DNA of 64,000 bases from Myxococcaceae bacterium (GCA_017881265.1 JADGRA010000048.1:1-64000), one strand, 5' to 3'; numbered from the stretch's first letter, positions 47,428 through 56,356 are shown. The notes: a model not told the origin generated them from the sequence alone. Numbers and translations are program-made.

Positions 47428-47443
47428 GGGCACCAGTCTTGCA
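47428..47443 (+). promoter_or_regulatory. Sigma-54 promoter of the hydrogenase structural operon
   Basis: GGGCAC-CAGTC-TTGCA matches the -24/-12 consensus TGGCAC-N5-TTGCW except for the first base, with correct spacing. The -12 GC is at 47441-47442, putting the start of transcription near 47453. That gives a leader of about 55 nt to the ATG at 47510, whose ribosome site is GGGGAG. Uptake hydrogenase genes in several proteobacteria are known to use sigma-54. Confidence 0.6.
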
Positions 47444-47447
47444 CTTC

Positions 47448-47465
47448 GCCAGGTAACACCCTGGC
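47448..47465 (+). promoter_or_regulatory. Inverted repeat at the predicted hydrogenase transcription start
   Basis: GCCAGG-TAACAC-CCTGGC is a perfect 6-bp inverted repeat overlapping the start site predicted from the adjacent sigma-54 element. It could be an operator or form a small 5' hairpin in the transcript. No regulator family is suggested by the sequence. Confidence 0.35.
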
Positions 47466-47509
47466 GCCGGGCAGGATGACTCGGGCGCCGCAATCCCTGG
47501 GGAGCGGCG

Positions 47510-48661
47510 ATGAGCACTGGTGAGGGTTGGCTAATTGGAGAGTTGAAGCGGCGCGGCGTGAGCCGACGTGAATTCGTCCTCTTCTGCGCCGGGATTGCGG
47601 GCACGTTTGCCCTGCCAGGCTCCGCGGCGACGAAGATTGCCGCGGCTCTCAGCAAGACAAAGAAGCCCATCCTCGTCTGGCTGGAATTCCAGGATTGCTG
47701 CGGGAACACCGAGTCGTTCCTGCGCGCCAGTGCCCCCACCGTCGGCGAAGTCATCCTCGACACGCTCTCGCTCGACTACCACGAGACCATCATGGCGGCG
47801 GCGGGCACGCAGGCCGAGGAGGCGCTGCAGAACGTCGTCAAGACCCACAAGGGCGAGTACCTCGCGGTCGTCGAAGGCTCCATCCCGACGGGAGCGGGCG
47901 GCGCGTACTGCACCATCGGTGGGAAGTCGGCGTTGTCCATCGCCCGGGAAGTGTGCGGCGGGGCGGCGGCCACCATCGCCATGGGCACCTGCGCCACCTA
48001 CGGCGGTCTTCCGGCTGCGGCGCCCAACCCCACCGGCGCGCTGGGCGTGGCGGACGCGGTGCCGGGCGTGAAGAACCTCATCAACCTGTCGGCCTGCCCG
48101 GCCAACGCCGCCAACATGGTGGCGCTCATCGCCTACTACCTCACTTTCAAGCGCTGGCCGCCAGTGGATGGGGTGGGCCGGCCGCTGTTCGCCTACGGTC
48201 AGAGCATCCACGACGCGTGCGAGCGACGCGCCCACTTCGACGCTGGACAGTACGTCGAGGCCTGGGGCGACGAAGCGCACCGTAACGGCTATTGCCTCTT
48301 CAAAATGGGGTGCAAGGGCCCTGTCACCCACCAGAATTGCCCCAACATCCGCTGGAATGAAGGGACGAACTGGCCCATCGGCTGTGGCCACCCGTGCATC
48401 GGCTGCGCGGAGCCGGACTTCTGGGACAAGATGACGCCCTTCTACCAGCACCTGCCCAACGTGGCCGGCTTCGGCGTCTCCGAGAGCATCGACAAGGTCG
48501 GGGTGTGGCTGGCAGCCGGCACGGCCGTCGCGTTCGGTGCCCACACCGTGGGGAAGATGGTCCAGCACCGGCTGGCAACCCGCGAGGGGCCAGACACGGA
48601 GCTGCCCGCGCCACCGAGTCCGCCCAGTAAACAGCCGCCCAAGACCGGGGGAATGCCATGA
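47510..48661 (+). CDS. [NiFe]-hydrogenase small subunit, membrane-bound uptake type
   Basis: The 383-residue group 1-like small subunit has a Tat signal (SRREFVLFC, residues 18-26) and a C-terminal membrane helix near 330-348. The distal cluster is His234, Cys237, Cys262, Cys268; the medial one Cys277, Cys296, Cys299. The proximal site is unusual: FQDCCGNTES (61-69) has Asn66 where the fourth-ligand cysteine normally lies, with Asp62, Cys63 and Cys64 before it; Cys161 and Cys196 are present. The extra cysteines of O2-tolerant HyaA-type enzymes (C19, C120 in HyaA) are absent. An Asp-ligated cluster is known in the actinobacterial-type hydrogenase of Ralstonia. It overlaps the large-subunit gene by 4 bp. 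Confidence 0.94.
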   Translation: MSTGEGWLIGELKRRGVSRREFVLFCAGIAGTFALPGSAATKIAAALSKTKKPILVWLEFQDCCGNTESFLRASAPTVGEVILDTLSLDYHETIMAAAGTQAEEALQNVVKTHKGEYLAVVEGSIPTGAGGAYCTIGGKSALSIAREVCGGAAATIAMGTCATYGGLPAAAPNPTGALGVADAVPGVKNLINLSACPANAANMVALIAYYLTFKRWPPVDGVGRPLFAYGQSIHDACERRAHFDAGQYVEAWGDEAHRNGYCLFKMGCKGPVTHQNCPNIRWNEGTNWPIGCGHPCIGCAEPDFWDKMTPFYQHLPNVAGFGVSESIDKVGVWLAAGTAVAFGAHTVGKMVQHRLATREGPDTELPAPPSPPSKQPPKTGGMP

Positions 48662-50367
48662 CGCACGTGGTGGTGGATCCAGTTACGCGCATCGAAGGCC
48701 ACCTCCGGATTGAGGCGGAAGTGGACGGCGGCCAGGTGAAGGACGCCTGGTCATCCTCCACGATGTTTCGCGGCATCGAGTTGATTCTCAAGGGCCGCGA
48801 CCCGCGGGATGCCTGGGCCTTCACCCAGCGCATCTGCGGCGTCTGCACGACGGTGCACGCCATCGCGTCCATCCGCGCGGTGGAGAACGCCATCGGCGCA
48901 ACGCCGCCGCCCAACGCGCGCATCCTCCGGACGCTCATCAACGCGGCCCAGTGCATCCAGGACCACGTCATTCACTTCTACCACCTGCACGCGCTGGACT
49001 GGGTGGACGTGGTCTCCGCCCTGTCGGCGGACCCGGCAAAGACCTCCAGCCTGGCGCAGTCCATCTCGGACTGGCCGCTGTCGAGCACGCAGTACTTCAC
49101 CGGCGTGAAGACACGCTTGAAGGACTTCGTCGACCGCGGGCAACTCGGGCCGTTCGCCAACGCCTACTGGGGCCATCCGGCGTACAAGCTTCCGCCCGAG
49201 GCCAACCTCATGGCGGTGGCGCACTACCTGGAGGCCCTGGACTGGCAGCGCGAGTTCATCAAAATCCACGCCATCCTCGGCGGAAAGAATCCCCACCTAC
49301 AGTCGTTCCTGGTGGGCGGCATGGCCACCCCGGTGGACCCGAACAGCCAGTCGTCGCTGAACATCGGGACCATCTCAAACCTCCGCGCCCTCGCCGCGAA
49401 GGGCCAGGACTTCGTCAAGCGCGTGTACCTGCCCGACGTGCTCGCCATCGCGGGCTTCTACAAGGAGTGGGCGGGCATCGGCGCCGGCGTGGGCAACTAC
49501 ATGACGTACGGCTCCTACCCGGAGAACGACGCGCCCAACCCGCCCATGTTCCTGCCGGCCGGCATCATCATGAAACAGGACATTGGAAAGGTCCTGGCGC
49601 TCGACCCGTCCCGCATCAGCGAGTCGGTGAAGCATGCCTGGTACGACTACAGCGGCGGCGACGACAAGGCGCTCCACCCCTCGCAGGGGGAGACCCTGCC
49701 CCACTACACCGGCCCGCAGCCTCCGTACGAGAGGCTGGACCTCGCCCAGAAGTACAGCTGGCTCAAGTCGCCACGCTATGGCGGCGACGCGATGGAGGTC
49801 GGCCCGCTGGCCCGCATGCTGGTGGCCTATGCCTCGGGCCAACCGCGCGTCAAGGAACTGGTGGGCGTGGCCCTGGGCAGTCTGAAGGTTGGACCCGAAG
49901 CCCTCTTCTCGACGCTCGGCCGGGTGGCCGCGCGCTGCATCGAGACAGTCCTCCTCGCCGAGAAGATGGACGGGTGGATTGACGAGCTGGCGGCCAACAT
50001 GGGGTCCGGCGACTACCGCATCCAGGACAACGCCAAGTGGGACCCAAAGAGCTGGCCGAAGGATTGCTTCGGCGCCGGGTACCACGAGGCGCCCCGCGGC
50101 GCCCTCGGTCACTGGGTCCACATCAAGGATGGCATCATCGTCAACTACCAGTGCGTCGTCCCCAGCACCTGGAACGCTGGGCCGAGAGACGTCGCAGGCA
50201 AACGCGGGCCCTACGAGGCCTCGCTGCTCGGCACGCCGGTGGCCAAGCCGGAGCAGCCGCTGGAGATTCTGCGGACGGTGCACTCCTTCGACCCGTGCAT
50301 GGCCTGCGGCGTCCACGTCGTGGACGTCCACAAGCGCGAGCTGGCGCACGTGAGGGGGGGGCCGTGA
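48658..50367 (+). CDS. [NiFe]-hydrogenase large subunit
   Basis: The 569-residue catalytic subunit carries RICGVC (Cys60, Cys63) and DPCMACGVH (Cys547, Cys550), which ligate the NiFe site. The maturation protease should cut after His553, releasing a 16-residue tail. The N-terminal VDPVTRIEGHL is the standard family start. It oxidises H2 with the small subunit on the periplasmic face and sends electrons to the cytochrome b partner and quinone. It overlaps both neighbours by 4 bp (ATGA at the start, GTGA at the end). Confidence 0.96.
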   Translation: MTHVVVDPVTRIEGHLRIEAEVDGGQVKDAWSSSTMFRGIELILKGRDPRDAWAFTQRICGVCTTVHAIASIRAVENAIGATPPPNARILRTLINAAQCIQDHVIHFYHLHALDWVDVVSALSADPAKTSSLAQSISDWPLSSTQYFTGVKTRLKDFVDRGQLGPFANAYWGHPAYKLPPEANLMAVAHYLEALDWQREFIKIHAILGGKNPHLQSFLVGGMATPVDPNSQSSLNIGTISNLRALAAKGQDFVKRVYLPDVLAIAGFYKEWAGIGAGVGNYMTYGSYPENDAPNPPMFLPAGIIMKQDIGKVLALDPSRISESVKHAWYDYSGGDDKALHPSQGETLPHYTGPQPPYERLDLAQKYSWLKSPRYGGDAMEVGPLARMLVAYASGQPRVKELVGVALGSLKVGPEALFSTLGRVAARCIETVLLAEKMDGWIDELAANMGSGDYRIQDNAKWDPKSWPKDCFGAGYHEAPRGALGHWVHIKDGIIVNYQCVVPSTWNAGPRDVAGKRGPYEASLLGTPVAKPEQPLEILRTVHSFDPCMACGVHVVDVHKRELAHVRGGP

Positions 50368-51128
50368 GTACCGCTGGCGCTTACAGGCGCTGGCACCACC
50401 ACGAGGAAGAGCCCCGCGTCCGCGTCTACGTCTGGGACGCCGTCGTTCGCTCGGTGCACTGGCTCCTTGCAGGCGCGATTGTCGTCCTCGCCGTCACCGG
50501 GCTCTACATAGGCCATCCCTACGGGGGCTCGGTGGGACCGGCAAGCCCCCACTTTCTGATGGGGTGGATGAAGACCGTCCACTTCTACGCCGCCATCGTC
50601 TTCACCATCTCCTTCGCTGCGCGGGTGCTGTGGTTCTTCATCGGTCCGAAGCAGGCCTCCTGGCGCCAGTTCATTCCGACGACGAGGGCGCGCTGGGCCA
50701 ACTTAACCAGGACCCTGCGCTTCTACTTATTGCTCTCCGTGGAGACCCCCGGCGCGGTGGCCCACAACGCGGTGGCCGGTCTGGCCTACACCGCGGTCTT
50801 CCTCCTCTACGTGGTGATGATTGTCACTGGGTTTGCGCTCTACGGCGCGAGTGCCAACGTGGGCTCGTTCATGTACCTCTTCCACGGTTTGTGGCCATGG
50901 GTGGGAGGCCTACAGACGGCCCGGCTCATTCACCACGTGGTGATGTGGCTCCTCCTCGCTTTCGTCATTCACCATCTTTACAGCGCCCTTCTGACTTCGA
51001 AACAGGAACGGAACGGCGAGCTCGACTCCATCTTCTCAGGCAACAAGTTCCTATCCCGCGAGGAAATTGACTCGGGGAGGGACGACTTCGGCCCCCGAAA
51101 GAGTGCGCCAACCCATGTCCGGACGTGA
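50364..51128 (+). CDS. Ni/Fe-hydrogenase b-type cytochrome subunit
   Basis: The 254-residue integral membrane protein has four main hydrophobic segments. Likely heme b ligands include His in SVHWLLAG (near residue 32), KTVHFYAAI, and the paired RLIHHVVMW/VIHHLYSALL motifs near the C-terminal half. This is the HyaC/HupC family that anchors the hydrogenase and reduces quinone. The GTG start overlaps the large-subunit stop. The tail LSREEIDSGRDDFG is soluble. It overlaps hupD by 14 bp. Confidence 0.93.
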   Translation: MSTAGAYRRWHHHEEEPRVRVYVWDAVVRSVHWLLAGAIVVLAVTGLYIGHPYGGSVGPASPHFLMGWMKTVHFYAAIVFTISFAARVLWFFIGPKQASWRQFIPTTRARWANLTRTLRFYLLLSVETPGAVAHNAVAGLAYTAVFLLYVVMIVTGFALYGASANVGSFMYLFHGLWPWVGGLQTARLIHHVVMWLLLAFVIHHLYSALLTSKQERNGELDSIFSGNKFLSREEIDSGRDDFGPRKSAPTHVRT

Positions 51129-51684
51129 CCCTTTGCTCGTGCTCGGCCTCGGCAACCTCCTCTGCCAGGACGACGGCGTCGGGGTGGCCGCTGTCGGCTG
51201 GCTTCACCGCCACTACACGCCGGCACCGGGCGTCCGTGTCCTCGACGGGGGAACCCTCGGCCTGGCGCTACTTCCCACCCTGGAAACCGCGGACACGGTG
51301 CTCATCATCGACGCCATCCGCTCGGACGGCCCCCCTGGCAGCTTCGTCCGGCTGGAGGGGGAGGACGTCGCGCACGCCGCGGAGCACCGGCTCTCGGTGC
51401 ACCAGGTGGGGGTGAGTGACCTGCTCGGGGCGGCGCGCTGGCAGGGAAGCCTCCCCGCGCGCCTACTCCTACTCGGCCTGGTCCCGCAGTCCATGGAGCT
51501 GGGCGTGGAGCGAACACCGGCGGTGGCAGCCGCCCTGCCGGCCCTCGTCGACCGGGTGGTGGCCGAGTGCGCCGCCCTCGGGTACCCGTTCACACCGAGG
51601 CTGTCGGATGAGACATCCAGCGACTTTGGCCCTCTGGGTGACAACTTCCATCGCCTGTTCGGCCTGCCTGGCGAAGTGCGGTGA
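51115..51684 (+). CDS. hupD: Hydrogenase maturation endopeptidase (HupD/HyaD family)
   Basis: The 189-residue protein starts LVLGLGNLLCQDDGVGV, where the Asp after CQD and the Glu/Asp positions form the nickel-sensing site of HyaD/HycI proteases. IIDAIRS and SVHQVGVSDLL supply the second Asp and the conserved His. The final 20-30 residues (YPFTPRLSDETSSDF...) are an unusual tail, and the next gene starts within them. It trims the large subunit after nickel insertion. Confidence 0.93.
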   Translation: MSGRDPLLVLGLGNLLCQDDGVGVAAVGWLHRHYTPAPGVRVLDGGTLGLALLPTLETADTVLIIDAIRSDGPPGSFVRLEGEDVAHAAEHRLSVHQVGVSDLLGAARWQGSLPARLLLLGLVPQSMELGVERTPAVAAALPALVDRVVAECAALGYPFTPRLSDETSSDFGPLGDNFHRLFGLPGEVR

Positions 51685-52012
51685 GGACGCTCGGGCCACC
51701 GAGTCCGTTCCCTGGGACCGGATTCGTTCGGCCGAGGCACGCAGTCGCGGCAAGGCGCTCTTCGTTCAGAACTGCGTCCTGTGCCATGGCGAGCACGCCG
51801 ACGGCCGCGGCGTCCGCAGCATCGGACTGGACCGCAAGCCAGCCGACTTCTCCAACGCGCAGTGGAACAGCCCCGCCGGAGCGGCCCGGGCCTACCACGC
51901 CATCCGCGAGGGCGTCGCCGGCAGTCCGATGCCTTCCTGGAGCTCGCTCTCGGAAGCAGAAAGCTGGGACCTGGTTGCCTACCTCGTCTCGGTGAGTACC
52001 CAAGGCCCCTAA
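51608..52012 (+). CDS. Small monoheme cytochrome c in the hydrogenase operon
   Basis: From the ATG at 51608 the product is 134 residues with one heme motif, CVLCHGEH, and a C-terminal AESWDLVAYLVSVST helix, as in cytochrome c class I. The N-terminal part contains WVTTSIACSACLAKCGED, a poor signal peptide whose last Cys could be a lipid anchor. A GTG 10 codons downstream is an alternative start. The gene overlaps hupD by about 77 bp in another frame, unusual for this compact operon. It may carry electrons between the hydrogenase and the cytochrome chain. Confidence 0.65.
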   Translation: MRHPATLALWVTTSIACSACLAKCGEDARATESVPWDRIRSAEARSRGKALFVQNCVLCHGEHADGRGVRSIGLDRKPADFSNAQWNSPAGAARAYHAIREGVAGSPMPSWSSLSEAESWDLVAYLVSVSTQGP

Positions 52013-52026
52013 AGAGGAAACGACGA

Positions 52027-52779
52027 ATGTGCGAGTCATGCGGATGCGGGGATGAAGCGCTGGTGCCGGTGGAGGTACAGCACCGCATTCTCGCTGTGAA
52101 CGACCAGACAGCTCGCCACACCCGCAGCCACTTCGAGGAGCTCGGCGTGCTGGCGTTGAACCTCATGGGCTCTCCAGGCTCCGGCAAGACGGCGTTGCTG
52201 GAGGCGACGGCGCGCCTGGCCAAGGGTCGGCTCCGCCTGGGGGCCCTGAGCGGAGACCTGGCCACCGACCGCGACGCGGCGCGACTCCGGGCCGCCGGCA
52301 TCCCGGCCCTGGAAATCACCACCGGTTCCGCCTGCCACCTGGACGCGGAGCTGGTGCACCGCGCCCTCCATGACTTCCCGTGGAAGGAACTCGACCTGCT
52401 AGTCATCGAGAACGTGGGCAATCTGGTGTGTCCGGCCGTCTACGACCTGGGGCAGGCCGCCAACGTGGTGGCCCTCAGCGTGACGGAGGGGGAGGACAAG
52501 CCCCTCAAGTACCCCGTCATGTTCCGCAAGGCGGACCTGGTCCTTGTCACCAAAATCGACTTGCTCCCGCACCTACCAGACATCCGGCTGGAAGCGATTG
52601 CGGATTCCCTCTCACGAGTCATGCCGTCCCCGGTGATGCTGCCCGTCTCCGCCCGGACAGGCGAGGGGATGGGCGCCTGGCTGGACTGGCTCGCGGCGCG
52701 ACGCGCCTCCACCCACCCAAGCGAGAGCCACGCAGCCGCGACGGCACACTCCCATGCCCGGGTTCCCTCGCACAGCTGA
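52027..52779 (+). CDS. hypB: HypB, GTP-dependent nickel insertion protein
   Basis: The 250-residue GTPase begins MCESCGCGDE (N-terminal metal-binding CxxCGC). P-loop GSPGSGKTALLE lies near residue 48, the SGDLATDRDAARL and ENVGNLVCPAVYDLG motifs follow, and the guanine-specificity segment is TKIDLLPH. It lacks a long His-rich stretch but ends with a mild His-containing tail (ESHAAATAHSHARVPSHS) that might store nickel weakly. It completes the hyp set (A, B, C, D, E, F). It starts 14 bp after the small cytochrome gene. Confidence 0.95.
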   Translation: MCESCGCGDEALVPVEVQHRILAVNDQTARHTRSHFEELGVLALNLMGSPGSGKTALLEATARLAKGRLRLGALSGDLATDRDAARLRAAGIPALEITTGSACHLDAELVHRALHDFPWKELDLLVIENVGNLVCPAVYDLGQAANVVALSVTEGEDKPLKYPVMFRKADLVLVTKIDLLPHLPDIRLEAIADSLSRVMPSPVMLPVSARTGEGMGAWLDWLAARRASTHPSESHAAATAHSHARVPSHS

Positions 52780-52912
52780 GCAGGCCGGCGCAGGTGGCCC
52801 CAGCCGGGCCCGTCCTTGCCCGCCCGGTCTCTCCGGCACCCGCTGCCGCTGCACCCACCGCCGGGCAGCACGGCGAGGCACCCCTTCCCTTTCCGCCTAG
52901 GAGGTTCGCGCG

Positions 52913-53365
52913 ATGGAGCTGACTGCCACTCAAATCCGCAAGCTCATCCTCGACGAGCATGCCGTCCTGCGAGATGAGCTGCAGGACATCGCGACGCTCC
53001 TGCAGGACGTCACCGCCAAGCGGGCGCAGGCTGCCGAGCGGCTGCGGCACCGGATGAAGACCTTCTCCGAGGCGTTCCTCAAGCACATCGCCCACGAGGA
53101 CAGCTTGCTCCGGCCGGTGCTGGCCAACATCGACGCCTGGGGCGCGGTACGCGTGGAGAAGATGGACGACGAGCACCGGGAACAGCGCTCCACCATCGCA
53201 GCCCTGACCTCGCTTGAGATGGCGAGTGACCTCGAGGGCTACCTCGCCCGCATCCGCGCCTTCGTGCTGGCCATCTCGGCCGACATGGAAGCCGAGGAGC
53301 ACGAGTGTCTCAGCCCGGACATTCTCCGCGACGACACCATCGTCATCGACTACTTCACCGGGTAG
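52913..53365 (+). CDS. Hemerythrin-like HHE domain protein
   Basis: The 150-residue protein is a four-helix bundle with carboxylate/His iron ligands: His16 in LDEHAVLRDEL, His58/His61 in KHIAHEDSLLRP, His83 in MDDEHREQRS, and His125 with Glu122 in EAEEHECLSPD. A GGAGG ribosome site precedes the ATG. Hemerythrins bind O2 or nitric oxide and often protect anaerobic machinery. It converges on nuoN with an 11-bp overlap at the 3' ends and stands apart from the hydrogenase genes, 133 bp after hypB. Confidence 0.85.
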   Translation: MELTATQIRKLILDEHAVLRDELQDIATLLQDVTAKRAQAAERLRHRMKTFSEAFLKHIAHEDSLLRPVLANIDAWGAVRVEKMDDEHREQRSTIAALTSLEMASDLEGYLARIRAFVLAISADMEAEEHECLSPDILRDDTIVIDYFTG

Positions 53366-54815
53366 CGGAAGCCCCCGGGACGGTGCCGAGGGCCCGCGCC
53401 GCCCGCGTCGCCCCCTGAAGCAGCGGCGCAGGCCACAGCCCGATTCCCACCACCGCAGCCAGGCAGAGCGCGATGGCCGCGCGCAGCGCCACGCCCGCGT
53501 GCAGCGGTGCGGAGGACTCTCCCTCGGACATGAATGTCGAGCGGGCCACGCCGAGGTAATAGAAGAGGCCCACCACGGCCAGACCGACGCCCAGGACGAC
53601 CGGCCACACCAGCCCGGCGCGGTAGCCAGCAAGGAAGACGAAGAGCTTGGCCCAGAAGCCGGCGACGAAGGGGATGCCCGCCAGTGAGAGCAGGAAGACG
53701 AGGAGCGCCGCGCCGAGGAAGGGCGAGCGCCGAGAGAGTCCGGCGAGGCGCACCAGGGTGTGGCCGCCCGATTGCTCGGCCGCGGCATGCACCACCAGGA
53801 AGGCGCCCAAGTTGGTGAAGACGTAGGTGGCGATGAAGAAGAGCGCCATCGCCACGCCGAATTCCGTGTGCGTACAGAGCGCCACCAGCACATAGCCAAT
53901 CTGGGCGATGCCCGAGAAGCCCAAGAGCCGCCGCGCGTCCGTCTGGGGCAGCGCGAAGAAGTTACCCACCAGCATGCTGCTCACCGACAGAAGGAGCACG
54001 GCGGGTTCCCAGACGGCTGACTGACGGGCCCAGCCGGACAGCAGCACGACGCTCAGCGCTGCCAGGCCACCGGCCTTGGGCGCCACCGAGAGAAACGCCA
54101 CGAACGGCGTGGGGGCACCTTGATACGTGTCCGCCACCCACATGTGGAAGGGCACGGCCCCCACCTTGAAGCCGAAGCCCGCCACCACCAGGAGGAGCCC
54201 GACGCCGGCCAGAGGTGGAAGGGCGCCCGTCGGGACGGCCGAGATGAGGGTCGACTCGGTGAAGCCGAGGATGAGGGCAAGGCCAAAGAAGGTGAGTGCC
54301 GAGCTCGCGGTTCCGGTGACGAACAGCTTCAGCCCGGCCTCCGCGGCCAGCTTCGGTCGGTCCGCGGGACCGTCATTCTTGGCCCAGGCCGAAAGCACGT
54401 ACAGCGGGACACCCATTAACTCGAAGGAAACGACGAGAAGCGTCCAGTCCCGGGCACCGGGCAAAATCATCATCCCGACGACGCTGAAGAGCAGCAGCGC
54501 GTAGTACTCCGCTTGACGCAGCGGGGCCCGCGCCTCCAGCCAGTCCAGCGCTCCCAGGACCGCCAGCAAGGCGGCACAGAGGAACACGCGCTGGAAGAAG
54601 AGGACCCAGGCGTCGGAGACGTACGCCCCGTGCGGGGTGGAGCCGGACACGTCGAGGACGAAGGACGCGCCCAGCACCGCCGCCAGCAGCACCGCGGTCA
54701 GCCTCCCCCAGACCCGGCCATGGCCCGGCAGCACCGCATCGCCGAGCAGCACCAGCCCGGCGATGCCGGCCACCGCCAGGTCCAGGGTGAGCAGCTGAAG
54801 CCAGTCCGAGGTCAC
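53355..54815 (-). CDS. nuoN: NADH-quinone oxidoreductase subunit N
   Basis: The 486-residue antiporter-like membrane subunit has about 14 helices, including the proton-channel segments LVVSFELMGVPLYVLSAW, EAGLKLFVTGTASSALTFF and FKVGAVPFHMWVADTYQGAP. The GTG start is inside the nuoM stop; the open frame continues upstream but without family sequence. It is the last gene of the operon and overlaps the convergent hemerythrin gene by 11 bp. It pumps protons as the proximal membrane module of complex I. Confidence 0.93.
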   Translation of the reverse strand: MTSDWLQLLTLDLAVAGIAGLVLLGDAVLPGHGRVWGRLTAVLLAAVLGASFVLDVSGSTPHGAYVSDAWVLFFQRVFLCAALLAVLGALDWLEARAPLRQAEYYALLLFSVVGMMILPGARDWTLLVVSFELMGVPLYVLSAWAKNDGPADRPKLAAEAGLKLFVTGTASSALTFFGLALILGFTESTLISAVPTGALPPLAGVGLLLVVAGFGFKVGAVPFHMWVADTYQGAPTPFVAFLSVAPKAGGLAALSVVLLSGWARQSAVWEPAVLLLSVSSMLVGNFFALPQTDARRLLGFSGIAQIGYVLVALCTHTEFGVAMALFFIATYVFTNLGAFLVVHAAAEQSGGHTLVRLAGLSRRSPFLGAALLVFLLSLAGIPFVAGFWAKLFVFLAGYRAGLVWPVVLGVGLAVVGLFYYLGVARSTFMSEGESSAPLHAGVALRAAIALCLAAVVGIGLWPAPLLQGATRAARALGTVPGASATR

Positions 54816-56356
54816 CGCAGCGCGTCCGCCAGGAGGGGAAGCCGTTGGAGGAAGGCGGCGCTGGTGACGTCGATGAAGTCCAGCAGCAGGCGGGGCCAGA
54901 GCCCGAAGAGGACGAGTGCCGCGCCAAGCACCAGAGGCGCCCCCCACTCCGTCCCCCGGGCGTCCTCCAGGTGGGCGAATTCACCGGTGGGCAGAGGTCC
55001 CCAGAAGATGGTCTTCGCCGCACGCAGCACATAGACCGCGGTGACGAAAGCCCCGAGGACTCCCGGCACCGTCCACCACGGGAACCGGGTGGTTGCCGCA
55101 CCGAGAAACACCAGAAACTCGGCGACGAAGCCAGCCGTTCCGGGAAGTCCCAACGAGGACAGGCTGGCCAGGGTGAAGCAGACAGCGACCGCCGGCATGG
55201 CATGGGCGAAGCCGCCCATGCGGGCGATGGTGCGCGTGTGCGCACGCTCGTAGACGAGGCCCACCAGCGCGAAGAAGAGGCCAGTCATGATGCCGTGCGC
55301 GAACATTTGGTACACGGCCCCGTTCCAGCCGGCGGCGTTGAGGGTGGCAGCTCCGAGCATGACCACGCCCATGTGGCTGACGGACGAGTAGGCAATGACG
55401 TACTTCAGGTCCGTCTGGCTAGCGGCGCAGAGGGCGCCGTACAGGATGTTGACGACGGCCACTCCTCCGACGACCGGCGCCCACGCCACCGCAGCGTCCG
55501 GGGCCAGCACCATGCCAACGCGCATGACACCGAAGGCGCCTAGCTTCATCAGCACCCCGGCGTGAAGCATGGACACGGCCGTGGGCGCCGACGCGTGGCC
55601 GTCCGGAGACCAGGTGTGGAAGGGGAAGACACCGGCCAGCGTGCCGAAGCCGAGCCAGACCAGCGGGAACACCAACATCTGGGTCGACCGGGAGAAGGCC
55701 ACGGCCTGGAGCGCCTGGAGGTCGAAGGTGCGCGCCCCGGAATGACTCCACAGCACGAACATTGCCACCAGGATGGCCGCCGAGCCCACCAGCAGCATCA
55801 GCGTCAGCTTCATCGCCGCGTACTCGCGCGAGCCGACGGCAAAGCGCTTCCACACGAAGCGAAACGGGCCGGCCGGCGGAACCTCGTGGCTGCTGCCCCA
55901 GATGCCGATGAGGAGGTACATCGGCAGGACGGCAATCTCGTACAGCAGGAAGAAGACGAAGAGGTCCTGAGAAACGAAGACGCCGAAGACGCCCGAGACG
56001 AGCACCAGCAGCAGGATGAAGAATTCCTTGTCCCGCCGGTCCACCTTCCAACTCGCCAGGACACCGGTGACGATGATGAGTCCGGTGAGGAGTAGCAGGG
56101 CGACGCTCCAGCCGTCCGCCGCCAGCTTGATGTGAATCCCGAGGGACGGGACCAGCGGGTAGTCCTCCAAGAATTGGAAGCCGCCCTTGGCCTTGTCCCA
56201 GGACCAGGCCACGACAAGGGCGCCGGCCAGCGAGGTGAGGGCGCCGCACAGGGACACCCACCGCGTCGCCAGACGGGCCTGCCGAGGCAGCAGGAGCAGC
56301 AGGGCCGCAGCCACCGCCGGAGCTGCCACCACCAACGAGAGCAGGTGCGTGCTCAC
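54812..56356 (-). CDS. nuoM: NADH-quinone oxidoreductase subunit M
   Basis: The 514-residue antiporter-like subunit has about 14 helices. Family landmarks are FVFFLLYEIAVLPMYLLIGIWG, GFGTLAGVFPFHTWSPDGHASAPTAVSMLHAGVLMKLG and SLGLPGTAGFVAEFL. The start is the GTG at 56356 within the nuoL stop. It sits between nuoL and nuoN in the standard order. No frameshift or missing key residue was noticed. Confidence 0.95.
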   Translation of the reverse strand: MSTHLLSLVVAAPAVAAALLLLLPRQARLATRWVSLCGALTSLAGALVVAWSWDKAKGGFQFLEDYPLVPSLGIHIKLAADGWSVALLLLTGLIIVTGVLASWKVDRRDKEFFILLLVLVSGVFGVFVSQDLFVFFLLYEIAVLPMYLLIGIWGSSHEVPPAGPFRFVWKRFAVGSREYAAMKLTLMLLVGSAAILVAMFVLWSHSGARTFDLQALQAVAFSRSTQMLVFPLVWLGFGTLAGVFPFHTWSPDGHASAPTAVSMLHAGVLMKLGAFGVMRVGMVLAPDAAVAWAPVVGGVAVVNILYGALCAASQTDLKYVIAYSSVSHMGVVMLGAATLNAAGWNGAVYQMFAHGIMTGLFFALVGLVYERAHTRTIARMGGFAHAMPAVAVCFTLASLSSLGLPGTAGFVAEFLVFLGAATTRFPWWTVPGVLGAFVTAVYVLRAAKTIFWGPLPTGEFAHLEDARGTEWGAPLVLGAALVLFGLWPRLLLDFIDVTSAAFLQRLPLLADALR

